This document shows positions 7,899-17,434 of a stretch of DNA of 64,000 nucleotides, piece by piece. This DNA is from Streptomyces wedmorensis (GTDB lineage Bacteria; Actinomycetota; Actinomycetes; Streptomycetales; Streptomycetaceae). A model generated the notes under the pieces. It was not told where the DNA came from and did no database searches. It saw nothing but the letters and a program-made list of their open reading frames with translations. The stretch spans positions 34,807 through 98,806 of the forward strand of contig NZ_JNWK01000060.1 of NCBI RefSeq assembly GCF_000716445.1. Direction: 5' to 3'. The translations under genes and the position numbers were made by a program. Each line of letters opens with the position of its first letter. Position 1 is the first letter of the stretch.

Positions 7899-8813
7899 AT
7901 GACCACCACCCGTATCCCCCGCCTCGCCCGCGCGGCGGCCGTCCTCACGGCGGCGGTGACCCTCGCGGTGACGGCGGCCCCGCTGACGGGCACGGCGCAG
8001 GCCCACGAGGCCGCGACCGGATCGCTCACCTTCTCCGGCGACCCCGGCGAGTACGTCTCCGACGGGCAGACCCGCACCCTCACCCCCGAGAACACCGACC
8101 TGTTCGACATCTCGGGCCCCACCTCCCAGTCCGGCGCCGGAGCCACGGTCATCACCCCCGAGGGCGAGCGCTGGTACCTCGCCATGTCGGCCCCGTACGG
8201 CCAGAAGCTCCAGGAGGGCTTCACGTACACCGACACCCGCAGCTGGCCCGAGGCCCGCCCGGAGGACCCGCAGCTCCAGTTCAGCGTGGGCGACCGCTAC
8301 TGCGAGAGCGGCACCGGATCCTTCACCGTCTCCCACATCGAGTACGGCCCCTACGGCTACATCCGCGAGATCGACGCCACCTTCGAGCGCACCTGCGCGG
8401 GCGCCACCCTCCCCGTACGCGGCGAACTCCACGCCCGGATGCCCGAGCCGCCCCCGGTCCTCGCGGTCGACATCGCCCTGAACCCCGCCGGAACGGTCGA
8501 CACCCGCACCGGCGAGATCACCGTCGGCGGCACGGTCACCTGCAACAAGACGGCCTACGTCACCTTCAACGTCAGCGCCCAGCAGACCCAGAAGAAAGCC
8601 GCCGCCACCGGCTCCCACGAGAACCTGATCGTCCCCTGCGGGCCGGGCGCCCCGGTCCCGTGGACCACGTCCTTCCCGAGCAACATCGACCCGACGGCCA
8701 CCTTCCAGCCCGGGGCCGCGACCCTGAACACGTACAGCACCGTCGACGACCGCGACTACCCGGCCACCCTCACCCGGTACGACACGACCCCCCTCACCCT
8801 CACCCGAGGCTGA
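7899..8813 (+). CDS. Secreted protein of unknown function
   Basis: A 304-aa exported protein. The Sec signal is clear: TTTRIPRLARAA, then a hydrophobic stretch, then TGTAQAHE with cleavage near residue 33. The mature part is beta-rich and holds two cysteine pairs (DRYCES...ERTCAG near 130-160, VTCNKT...VPCGPG near 215-245), likely disulfides in two Ig-like domains. The start at 7899 follows AAGGAG; an in-frame ATG upstream lies in the operator leader. No catalytic motif is visible. The damage-type promoter and the palindrome suggest tight control. Confidence 0.82.
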   Translation: MTTTRIPRLARAAAVLTAAVTLAVTAAPLTGTAQAHEAATGSLTFSGDPGEYVSDGQTRTLTPENTDLFDISGPTSQSGAGATVITPEGERWYLAMSAPYGQKLQEGFTYTDTRSWPEARPEDPQLQFSVGDRYCESGTGSFTVSHIEYGPYGYIREIDATFERTCAGATLPVRGELHARMPEPPPVLAVDIALNPAGTVDTRTGEITVGGTVTCNKTAYVTFNVSAQQTQKKAAATGSHENLIVPCGPGAPVPWTTSFPSNIDPTATFQPGAATLNTYSTVDDRDYPATLTRYDTTPLTLTRG

Positions 8814-8820
8814 GAAGGGC

Positions 8821-8858
8821 GAAGGCCGCCACCCCGGAACTCCGGAGTGGCGGCCTTC
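8821..8858. terminator. Bidirectional hairpin terminator
   Basis: An 18-bp stem with a single mismatch, left arm GAAGGCCGCCACCCCGGA, between the convergent ends of the secreted-protein gene and the small membrane-protein gene. Confidence 0.85.
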
Positions 8859-8864
8859 ACCGGC

Positions 8865-9077
8865 TCAGTGCTCGTCCCGTGCCTCCACAGGCTCCTCCGG
8901 TTCGGACCGGTCGGCAGTCGAACGGCCAGGGCGGCCGCGGCGCAGTTCGTTCTGGACCCGTCGCCAAGCGCGGATGATCGGAGGCACCTTCGACAGCACC
9001 TCGTTGATCTGTGTCAGCAGCAAGGTGGCGCAACCGAACGACGCGAGAACGATCAGGCTCACCCGATCCCAGCTCAC
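8865..9077 (-). CDS. Small single-span membrane protein
   Basis: A 70-aa protein with one membrane helix near the N-terminus (VSLIVLASFGCATLLL) and a charged, acidic C-terminal tail (RSEPEEPVEARDEH). The start chosen is GTG 9077 because GGAGG lies six bases upstream; the longer frame has no ribosome site. It follows the 470-aa gene by 60 bp on the same strand and may be co-transcribed. I do not recognise it. Confidence 0.6.
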   Translation of the reverse strand: MSWDRVSLIVLASFGCATLLLTQINEVLSKVPPIIRAWRRVQNELRRGRPGRSTADRSEPEEPVEARDEH

Positions 9078-9137
9078 CGCCCGACCTCCACGTTCCGTTC
9101 CATCCGCCGGCACGTCCGCTTGAGCGGCCGTGGGCCG

Positions 9138-10550
9138 CTACCCGAGGGGTGCATGACGGTCCAGCCATCCGAGGGCTTCCACTCCCAGCCGGTCAGGACC
9201 CTGGAGCAGCGCGGTTTCCACGGCGTGGAGATCGGCGAGCTCCTTGGGCGCGGCCTGCCGGTCCAGCGAGGCGAGACGCTCCATCGAGGCGCTGACGGCG
9301 GCGGGCCAGCCGGGCATGCCGAAACGGTGTGCGGCCATGGAGGAGGCCGAGAGTGCCCGATGCAGGAGGGCATCGCGCCAGCCCTGTCGACGTACCAGTT
9401 CCTCGGTCACCCAGACCTCTCTCTCGACGTTCCGGACGAACTCGCTCACGGGACCGGACGCGGACCGCAGGGTGAAACGGGAACCCCCGGCCCACGGGAG
9501 GTCCAGATCCGTGGCGACGGCGGTGAACGCGGCCAGCCGTGCGGGTCCGCCGTCGCGGGCGGCGACAAGGGCCTTGCGGGCCCGACGGTGCAAGTCGACG
9601 CTCTGCGCGAGGACATCGCCGGCGCCGGGGCCGCCGGGCGCCTCACGGATCGCGTCCAGCGGTCCGCTCGCCAGGACATCGGCGACCAGCCCGGCTGCCG
9701 CCGCGCTCAGGAGGGCCTCCGGATCGTCGGTATCGACTCCCAGTGCGGCGAGTGCCGGTCCGGCACGCTCCTCCAGCCCTGGAAGCAAGGGGGATTCCTT
9801 CTGGGGAGGTGGGGCGAAGAGCGCGGCAAGCCGGGGCGACAGGGGGCCCGGTCCCGGGGCATCGAGAGTGATGCCGTGCTCCTGGAGTTCTTCGAAGACG
9901 GCATCCGGCCCGCAGTCGATGTGCGAGGTGTCGTGCCGCCCGGTGCACTCCTCGGGGCACTCCATCTCCCCGCACATCTCCGGCTCGTCGGGCTGCGCCT
10001 CGTTGATCAGGTGATAGGCGAGCCTGTCGGCCGTGGCTTCGCGGACCGTGATCATGGCACTGCCCAACTGCAGTTCCGCGCTCGACAGCAGGCGGTCCTC
10101 CTGATCGACCGAGGGCGGCGACTCCGGGGCGTCGGGGATCCAGGCGCAGGCCGACTCCAGCGATATCATCAGCCATGCGAGCCGCAGCGGCGGGATCTCC
10201 TCGTTCCCGGCCAGTTCCGCGACCTCCTCCGCCGCCCGCCTGACCGCTTCGAGGCGGGCGATGTGATGCGCACGGGCGGATTCCCAGGCCTCGGCATCCT
10301 GACGGATCCGGTCGGCGTCCTGCGCGAGGGCCGCGTCCCTGGCCTCCCGGGCGCGGGTGACCAGCCGCCTCAGGCAGGGGCGGCATCCGGAGGGCCCGGA
10401 CCCGGGGTCGGGGCCGAGGGGGACGGCCCCGAGGTCGCGGCCGAACGGAGCCCCGCACACGCAGCAGTCCAGGCTCTCCAACTGCCGGACCGTGGGCAGG
10501 GCGGGTACGGCGGCACGGATAGTGCCGTGTGCGTAGACAGGGATGTGCAC
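9138..10550 (-). CDS. Uncharacterised Cys-rich helical protein
   Basis: A 470-aa cytoplasmic protein I cannot assign. The N-terminus has a probable zinc site (LDCCVCGAPF ... GCRPCLRRL, residues 28-60), then a helical arginine-rich stretch. A second cysteine cluster is at MCGEMECPEECTG ... HIDCGPD near residues 190-215, and the rest is a long alanine-rich helical part. The start is GTG 10550 with GAGGAG ten bases upstream. It is transcribed divergently from an HTH gene 186 bp away and is followed by a one-span membrane protein. The layout suggests a small self-regulated accessory locus, but no function can be stated. Confidence 0.65.
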   Translation of the reverse strand: MHIPVYAHGTIRAAVPALPTVRQLESLDCCVCGAPFGRDLGAVPLGPDPGSGPSGCRPCLRRLVTRAREARDAALAQDADRIRQDAEAWESARAHHIARLEAVRRAAEEVAELAGNEEIPPLRLAWLMISLESACAWIPDAPESPPSVDQEDRLLSSAELQLGSAMITVREATADRLAYHLINEAQPDEPEMCGEMECPEECTGRHDTSHIDCGPDAVFEELQEHGITLDAPGPGPLSPRLAALFAPPPQKESPLLPGLEERAGPALAALGVDTDDPEALLSAAAAGLVADVLASGPLDAIREAPGGPGAGDVLAQSVDLHRRARKALVAARDGGPARLAAFTAVATDLDLPWAGGSRFTLRSASGPVSEFVRNVEREVWVTEELVRRQGWRDALLHRALSASSMAAHRFGMPGWPAAVSASMERLASLDRQAAPKELADLHAVETALLQGPDRLGVEALGWLDRHAPLG

Positions 10551-10643
10551 GGGCGGTGAACTCCTCGGGTGTCGTCCTCGGGCCTTCCTTCCATGCTCAC
10601 CTGGCCGTTCGGCCACTAGTCAGGAATACGCGGGCACGGTGCC

Positions 10644-10693
10644 AAACTTGACGGAAGCTGACTGCGCCGCACGGGGCGGCGGTGAAACTTGAC
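10644..10693. promoter_or_regulatory. Direct repeats in a divergent promoter
   Basis: AAACTTGAC occurs at 10644-10652 and again at 10685-10693, 41 bp apart, between the divergent HTH gene and the 470-aa gene. This is about four helical turns, which would suit cooperative binding by the adjacent HTH protein. The TTGAC parts could also be -35 elements. Confidence 0.45.
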
Positions 10694-10735
10694 ACCGGCC
10701 GGCGCCTGCCGCCGGCTTCGATCAGGAGGACCCGA

Positions 10736-11698
10736 GTGGCGGGCACCCGAGACGAATCCCAGATGGCGGGCCATCACCAGGAGCTGGTCGACGCATTGCA
10801 GGAACTGCGCCGGGCGGCGGGCTGGCCGAGTTTCCGGACGGTGAGCTCGCTCATCCGCGAGCGGGAGGACGGGCGCTCAGGAGCCAGCCACGAGACCGTG
10901 CGGTCCACGCTCAACGGAAGGCAGATGCCCCGCTGGGAGACGGTGCACGACATCGTTCTGGTACTGGCGGGCTTGTGCACCCCTCCCCGGGACGAGGAGA
11001 CGGAGACGGGGCGCTTCCTGCTGCTGTGGCGGGCGGCCGGTGAAGGGGAGAAGGGCGCCCTGAAGTCGTTCCAGGAACTGGCCAACAGCGGTTGGGGCGG
11101 CGAGGACGGCACGTGGACGCCCGAGATGGTCATGGGGATCCTGGTCAACCCGTTCAGCGCCATCGAGATCGCCCCCGCGCTCGCGGCCCCGCACGAACCG
11201 GCCATCTCCGAGGACATGTGGGTCCAGGCGATGGCCAGGTTCGTCGAGGAGCAGGGGGCCGAGCACGCGCTGAGGGTCCTGCTGCACACGCTGAAGGGCG
11301 ACTACATCGGAGCCGCCGAGGGCGCCCCGTACGGCTACCGGGACATGGACCGGGAGGCGATGGACGCGCGCGGGGCCTTCCTCCACGGATGCCGGGAAGT
11401 CCGCCGCCGGCTCGGAAAGGAACCCAACCTCCTTGCCGAGTCGATCCGCGCGATGCGGGCCGACGACACGATGGACCGGCACGACAGGGCGGAGATGCTC
11501 GAGAATGAGTCGGACCTGAGCCTGATGAGAGAGGTCATGATCGTGTCGCCGGAGACCTGGGACGAGGTGTCCGAGGACGCCCACCACATGGTCTTCGGCT
11601 ACCTGATCAAGCAGATCGGCCCACCCGGCCCGCTCGGCCTGCCGGACGCGGAGCGCTTCCCGATCGTCTGGCGGATCCCGGAACCTGTGGAGGGATAG
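10736..11698 (+). CDS. HTH-domain protein, divergent regulator
   Basis: A 320-aa protein. Residues 10-90 form an XRE-like helix-turn-helix of the type common in Streptomyces accessory loci (LVDALQELRRAAGWPSFRTV, then SHETVRSTLNGRQMPRWETV). The remaining 220 residues are acidic and helical (VEEQGAEHALRVLLHTLKGD, EVMIVSPETWDEVSEDAHHM) with no enzyme motif I know. The start is GTG 10736 with AGGAGG six bases upstream. It probably controls itself and the divergent 470-aa gene through the shared 185-bp region. Confidence 0.72.
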   Translation: MAGTRDESQMAGHHQELVDALQELRRAAGWPSFRTVSSLIREREDGRSGASHETVRSTLNGRQMPRWETVHDIVLVLAGLCTPPRDEETETGRFLLLWRAAGEGEKGALKSFQELANSGWGGEDGTWTPEMVMGILVNPFSAIEIAPALAAPHEPAISEDMWVQAMARFVEEQGAEHALRVLLHTLKGDYIGAAEGAPYGYRDMDREAMDARGAFLHGCREVRRRLGKEPNLLAESIRAMRADDTMDRHDRAEMLENESDLSLMREVMIVSPETWDEVSEDAHHMVFGYLIKQIGPPGPLGLPDAERFPIVWRIPEPVEG

Positions 11699-11703
11699 CA
11701 CGA

Positions 11704-11742
11704 CGGAGGGGCAGGCCGGTGGATCACCGGCCTGCCCCTCCG
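11704..11742. terminator. Bidirectional hairpin terminator
   Basis: An 18-bp perfect stem CGGAGGGGCAGGCCGGTG with a 3-nt loop between the convergent HTH gene and glnA. A second short hairpin (CGACCTGC / GCAGGTCG, 11754-11775) sits right at the glnA stop. Confidence 0.88.
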
Positions 11743-11783
11743 TGTGAGCGGCTCGACCTGCTTACCCGCAGGTCGGATCTGCT

Positions 11784-13208
<1,425 letters not shown>

Positions 13209-13307
13209 CCAACTCCTCCTACTCCCGGCCCGGGGAGGGGCGGGGTTGCAGCTCGGTCGTGCGGCCAGTGCGGTGGCACACGCTGGACCCGACCATAGGC
13301 AGACGGG

Positions 13308-13345
13308 ATTTCTCAAGCATGACCCATTTGTTTCGTCGAAGTTAA
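13308..13345 (-). promoter_or_regulatory. GlnR operator upstream of glnA
   Basis: On the - strand: TTAAC-n6-GAAAC-n6-GTCAT-n6-GAAAT, four half-sites with exact 6-bp spacing. This is the known GlnR layout of Streptomyces glnA promoters. It is shared with the divergent RDD gene starting 85 bp away. Confidence 0.92.
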
Positions 13346-13429
13346 CCGAGGTGGGTGCCGATGTGCGTGCCGCGGCCGTACGCGTACCCGGGCGGAAGTG
13401 ATCGAAAACGGGCGCAGTACCGTGGTCGG

Positions 13430-13897
13430 GTGGACAACAGGCAAGCACTCGGATCTTGGCTCTCCGGCCCGCGCGCGGCGGCCGAGGACGCAGGCGTCGA
13501 CTTCGGCTACCGCGGTCAGCAGCTGGGGCTGCCGGAGGAGGGCCCCGGTTCGATCGCCCGCCCCGGGCGGCGGATCGGCGCCCTGTCCGTCGACTGGGCC
13601 CTCTGCATGCTGATCGCATACGGCCTGGTCACCGACGGCTACAGCCAGGCGACGGGCAACTGGGCGCTCGGCATCCTCCTCGTGCTGAGCGTGCTGACGG
13701 TGGGCACGGTCGGCTCGACGCCGGGCAAGCGTCTCTTCGGCCTGAGGGTCGTCTCCGCGAGCGGCGGCCGGCTGGGTCCGGGGCGCGTGGCGGTCCGCTC
13801 CCTGCTCGTCTGCCTCGCCCTCCCGGCCCTCATCTGGGACCGCGACGGCCGCGGCCTCCACGACCGGCTCTCCGGCGCCGTCCAGGTCCGCATCTGA
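13430..13897 (+). CDS. RDD-family membrane protein
   Basis: A 155-aa protein with about three membrane helices ([29 protein letters not shown], and a third near residue 130). RDD-family residues are seen in [28 protein letters not shown] and [12 protein letters not shown], the last being the typical C-terminal end. The start GTG 13430 ([16 protein letters not shown]) is chosen because protein-like sequence begins there. It is divergent from glnA and convergent with DUF4191. An RDD protein beside glnA is a usual actinobacterial arrangement; the function is unknown. Confidence 0.88.
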   Translation: MDNRQALGSWLSGPRAAAEDAGVDFGYRGQQLGLPEEGPGSIARPGRRIGALSVDWALCMLIAYGLVTDGYSQATGNWALGILLVLSVLTVGTVGSTPGKRLFGLRVVSASGGRLGPGRVAVRSLLVCLALPALIWDRDGRGLHDRLSGAVQVRI

Positions 13898-13912
13898 ACC
13901 CACCCCGTCACG

Positions 13913-13960
13913 CCCATGAGGAAGGCCCCGGACCGCTCGGTCCGGGGCCTTCCTCATGGG
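13913..13960. terminator. Bidirectional hairpin terminator
   Basis: A 22-bp perfect stem with a GCTC loop between the convergent RDD and DUF4191 genes, beginning CCCATGAGGAAGG. Confidence 0.9.
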
Positions 13961-13970
13961 ATGGGTCGTG

Positions 13971-14675
13971 TCAGCGCATCTTTCCGCCGCGCGGCATCCG
14001 CATGCCCTTGGGCATCGGGCCCTTCGGCAGCGGCATGTTGCTCATCAGGTCGCCCATGGCCCGCAGCCGGTCGTTGGTGGAGGTCACCTGGGGGCCGGTG
14101 AGTACGCGGGGCATCTTGAGCATGGTCGTGCGGACCTTCTTCAGCGGCACCTGGCCTTCGCCGTCGCCGACGATGATGTCGTGCACCGGCACGTCCACCA
14201 CGACGCGGTTCATCCGCTTCTTCTCGGCCGCCAGCAGGGTCTTGACCCGGTTCGGGTTGCCCTCGGCGACCAGCACGATGCCGGCCCGGCCGACCGCGCG
14301 GTGCACGACGTCCTGGCTGCGGTTCATCGCGACCGCGGGGGTCGTGGTCCAGCCGCGTCCGACGTTCTGGAGCACCGCCGCGGCCGCGCCCGGCTGGCCT
14401 TCCATCTGTCCGAAGGCGGCGCGCTCGGCGCGCCGTCCGAACACGATGGCCGCCGCCAGGAGCGCCAGGACGAAGCCCAGGATGCCCAGATAGACCGGAT
14501 GACCGATGAGGAAGCCGATCCCGAGGAGGACACCGAGTACGACGATGCCCACGCCCGCGACGACCAGACCGACCTTGGGGTCGGCCTTCCGGGTCATCTG
14601 GTACGTGAGGGCGATCTGCTTCAGTCGCCCTGGAGTCGCAGCGTCAGCGCTGCCCGTGTTTGCCTTCCTCGCCAT
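13971..14675 (-). CDS. DUF4191 family membrane protein
   Basis: A 234-aa protein with a basic N-terminus (RLKQIALTYQMTRKADPKVG) and two adjacent membrane helices (GLVVAGVGIVVLGVLLGIGF and YLGILGFVLALLAAAIVFG). A cytoplasmic domain follows (VHRAVGRAGIVLVAEGNP, RVVVDVPVHDIIVG) and ends in a Met/Pro/Gly-rich tail. This is the DUF4191 protein that sits next to lipA in actinobacteria. It starts 10 bp after the 71-aa gene, so the two form an operon. Its position points to a membrane role near lipoate metabolism, unproven. Confidence 0.9.
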   Translation of the reverse strand: MARKANTGSADAATPGRLKQIALTYQMTRKADPKVGLVVAGVGIVVLGVLLGIGFLIGHPVYLGILGFVLALLAAAIVFGRRAERAAFGQMEGQPGAAAAVLQNVGRGWTTTPAVAMNRSQDVVHRAVGRAGIVLVAEGNPNRVKTLLAAEKKRMNRVVVDVPVHDIIVGDGEGQVPLKKVRTTMLKMPRVLTGPQVTSTNDRLRAMGDLMSNMPLPKGPMPKGMRMPRGGKMR

Positions 14676-14685
14676 GTCCTGAAGT

Positions 14686-14901
14686 TTACGTGGCCCGGGA
14701 GGTGCGGCCCGACGCGGCCTCCATCACATGCTGGGCCTCGACCCGGTCCTTGGCGCGGCGGCGGTCCTCCAGGACGGAGTTCCAGGCGTTGCGCCGGGCG
14801 GTGCGCTGTCCGGCGCCGAGGAGCAGTGCCTCCACGGCCTTCAGGGCGTCGGTGACGGACGGGATCGCTGTGACGCGGACGTGCGTCGATGCGGCTGGCA
14901 T
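14686..14901 (-). CDS. Small conserved protein upstream of DUF4191
   Basis: A 71-aa soluble protein (PAASTHVRVTAIPSVTDALK ... ASGRTSRAT) with the helical, basic segment LGAGQRTARRNAWNSVLEDR. The start at ATG 14901 has GAGG eight bases upstream; a longer frame exists but has no ribosome site. It is 10 bp from the DUF4191 start. I recall similar small proteins between lipA and DUF4191 in Streptomyces. No function is known. Confidence 0.72.
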   Translation of the reverse strand: MPAASTHVRVTAIPSVTDALKAVEALLLGAGQRTARRNAWNSVLEDRRRAKDRVEAQHVMEAASGRTSRAT

Positions 14902-15063
14902 GTCGGGGTCCTCTCTCGATGGCGGGTGAGACGAGGTGGGGGGATGCGAGGGGGTGGTGGCGGTGAGTGAATCCAGGCTCACAGATCGGTGTTACCAGGG
15001 CGTGACCCGGCGGTCAAACACTGATGAAACGTTGATGCGGCCGGATGGGTCACGGCGGGAACG

Positions 15064-15117
15064 CCGGTGCGGCCGGTACGCCCCCGCTGAGCTGCGGGGC
15101 CGTACCGGCCGCACCGG
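15064..15117. terminator. Hairpin terminator after lipA
   Basis: A 17-bp perfect stem CCGGTGCGGCCGGTACG with a 20-nt loop that itself can pair (CCCC/GGGG), about 95 bp beyond the lipA stop. Confidence 0.75.
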
Positions 15118-15209
15118 ATTCGGCCACTACTGGCCAGTAACTACTTGTGCTCGGATTCACACGGTGCTCGGAAGGCCCGTGTGACGCCGGTGGCGTCGCG
15201 CCTGGCGCC

Positions 15210-16178
15210 TCAGACCGCCTGGGTGGCGTTGTCGACCGCGCCGCGCTTCTCGATCGCCTGCTGGAAGAGGCGTCCCGCGCGGTACGAGGAGCGGACCAGC
15301 GGGCCCGACATCACGCCGGAGAAGCCGATCTGGTCGGCCTCCTCCTTCAGCTCCACGAACTCCTGCGGCTTCACCCAGCGCTCGACGGGGTGGTGCCGGA
15401 CGGAGGGGCGCAGGTACTGGGTGATCGTGATGAGCTCGCAGCCCGCGTCGTGCAGCTGGCGGAGCGCCTCGCTGACCTCCTCGCGGGTCTCGCCCATCCC
15501 GAGGATCAGGTTCGACTTCGTGACCAGACCGTAGTCGCGGGCCTGGGTGATGACGTCGAGGGAGCGCTCGTAGCGGAAGCCGGGGCGGATCCGCTTGAAG
15601 ATCCGCGGGACCGTCTCCACGTTGTGCGCGAAGACCTCGGGGCGGGAGTCGAAGACCTCCTTGAGGAGCTCCGGCACCGCGTTGAAGTCGGGGGCGAGCA
15701 GCTCGACCTTGGTGCGGCCGTCGGCGCGCTCCGCGGTCTGCTGGTGGATCTGGCGCACGGTCTCCGCGTACAGCCAGGCGCCGCCGTCCTCCAGGTCGTC
15801 GCGCGCGACGCCGGTGATGGTGGCGTAGTTCAGGTCCATCGTGACGACCGACTCGCCCACGCGGCGCGGCTCGTCACGGTCCAGCGCCTCGGGCTTGCCG
15901 GTGTCGATCTGGCAGAAGTCGCAGCGCCGGGTGCACTGGTCACCGCCGATGAGGAAGGTGGCCTCGCGGTCCTCCCAGCACTCGAAGATGTTGGGACAGC
16001 CCGCCTCCTGGCAGACCGTGTGCAGGCCCTCGCTCTTCACGAGGCCCTGCATCTTCGTGTACTCCGGACCCATCTTCGCGCGGGTCTTGATCCACTCGGG
16101 CTTGCGCTCGATGGGGGTCTGGGCGTTCCGGACCTCCAGGCGCAGCATCTTGCGTCCGTCGGGGGCGACTGCGGACAC
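15210..16178 (-). CDS. lipA: Lipoyl synthase
   Basis: A radical-SAM enzyme that inserts two sulfurs into protein-bound octanoyl groups to make lipoate. It is 322 aa, normal length. The auxiliary cluster cysteines are in [14 protein letters not shown] (CX4CX5C). The radical-SAM CX3CX2C is CTRRCDFC. The C-terminal RSSYRAG serine motif is also present. The start GTG 16178 has AGGAG five bases upstream. It lies 158 bp after lipB, same strand. Its product serves the E2 proteins encoded at 26.8-33.6 kb. Confidence 0.97.
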   Translation of the reverse strand: MSAVAPDGRKMLRLEVRNAQTPIERKPEWIKTRAKMGPEYTKMQGLVKSEGLHTVCQEAGCPNIFECWEDREATFLIGGDQCTRRCDFCQIDTGKPEALDRDEPRRVGESVVTMDLNYATITGVARDDLEDGGAWLYAETVRQIHQQTAERADGRTKVELLAPDFNAVPELLKEVFDSRPEVFAHNVETVPRIFKRIRPGFRYERSLDVITQARDYGLVTKSNLILGMGETREEVSEALRQLHDAGCELITITQYLRPSVRHHPVERWVKPQEFVELKEEADQIGFSGVMSGPLVRSSYRAGRLFQQAIEKRGAVDNATQAV

Positions 16179-16283
16179 ATCGGCTCCTGTAGCTTCGATT
16201 CTTCGGCGCACACCAGGGTACGCCGTTGGTTCCCATGCCTTACTACGTCTGGCCAACCTCTGGCCAGGGCCCTGCATTCCTCC

Positions 16284-16338
16284 AGAGGGTCCGCCGGATT
16301 CCTCCCCGGGGGTCCTCGGGATTCCTCCCGGGGTCCTC
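16284..16338. repeat. Short GC direct repeats between lipB and lipA
   Basis: GGATTCCTCCCGGGG-type units followed by TCCTC occur two to three times just after the lipB stop. They may act as an attenuator or weak terminator between lipB and lipA. Confidence 0.45.
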
Positions 16339-17146
16339 AGGCCGAGGCCGGTTCCACGGGGCGCTCGATCTCGCGGGGCTTCAGCTCCGCGTGCTCCAGG
16401 ACCTCCCGCAGGTGGCGCTCCACCACCGGCAGCACCTCCTCGATCGTGACGTCCCGGCCCAGCTCGTTGGCCAGCGAGGCCACGCCCGCGTCGCGGATGC
16501 CGCACGGGATGATGCGGTCGAACCAGGTGTTGTCCGGGTTCACGTTGAGGGCGAAGCCGTGCATGGTGACGCCCTTGGCGACCCGGATGCCGATGGCCGC
16601 GAGCTTGCGGTCCTCACGGCGCTGGCCGGCGTTGGACGGCGCGTACTCGGGGCCGTTCAGCCGCGGGTCGAACTCCTCGTCCGTCAGCCGGGGGTCGAAG
16701 TCGAGCGACAGCCCGCCGAACGACGGCCGCTGCTCGACCGGGTCGCCGAGGACCCAGACCCCGCTGCGCCCCTCGACCCGCGAGGTCTCCACGCCGAACT
16801 CGGCGGCCGTGCGGATCAGGGCCTCCTCCAGACGGCGGACGTGCGCGACGACGTCCACCGGGCGGGGCAGCTTCATGATCGGGTAGCCGACCAGCTGGCC
16901 GGGGCCGTGCCAGGTGATCTTGCCGCCGCGGTCCACGTCCACCACCGGCGTCCCGTCCAGCGGGCGCTCGCTCTCCGCCGTGCGCCGGCCGGCCGTGTAG
17001 ACCGGCGGGTGCTCCAGGAGCAGACAGGTGTCGTCGATCTCGTCGGCGAACCGCGCGGCGTGCACCTCGCGCTGCTTGTCCCAGGCCACCTGGTACTCGA
17101 CGGCTTCCGCGCCGAACCCAAGGCGGACGAATCGCAGCTCACTCAC
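16337..17146 (-). CDS. lipB: Octanoyl-[ACP]:protein octanoyltransferase
   Basis: Transfers octanoate from acyl carrier protein to lipoyl domains, the step before LipA. It is 269 aa with the family motifs [35 protein letters not shown] (the conserved lysine), HGFALNVN and IIPCGI with the catalytic cysteine. The start is taken as GTG 17146, since AGGAGGAGG sits seven bases upstream; ATG 17152, two codons earlier, is also possible. It is divergent from the TPR regulator and the first gene of the lipB-lipA unit. Confidence 0.95.
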   Translation of the reverse strand: MSELRFVRLGFGAEAVEYQVAWDKQREVHAARFADEIDDTCLLLEHPPVYTAGRRTAESERPLDGTPVVDVDRGGKITWHGPGQLVGYPIMKLPRPVDVVAHVRRLEEALIRTAAEFGVETSRVEGRSGVWVLGDPVEQRPSFGGLSLDFDPRLTDEEFDPRLNGPEYAPSNAGQRREDRKLAAIGIRVAKGVTMHGFALNVNPDNTWFDRIIPCGIRDAGVASLANELGRDVTIEEVLPVVERHLREVLEHAELKPREIERPVEPASA

Positions 17147-17434
17147 GGCCATGCCTCCTCCTGGGTGCCGCGGACCGGGGACCGGGGATCATCCCGGGCC
17201 GGAACGGCACCATGCGTCATTCGCGCCCATGCCACTGTACGGCGGCGACGCGGACACCCCTCCGCCAGGTGACCGGGGACACCTACGTCAGCGATGCCGT
17301 CAATCCTCACACGATCGGATGAATGTGGGGCGAAGGTGGCGGTACGGGCCGTGGAGACCGCTAAATTCGCGCCGTTCCATGAGGGTCCGACGGGGATGCC
17401 GCCCGGACCCGGAAGGCAGGAGACCGCACAGCTG

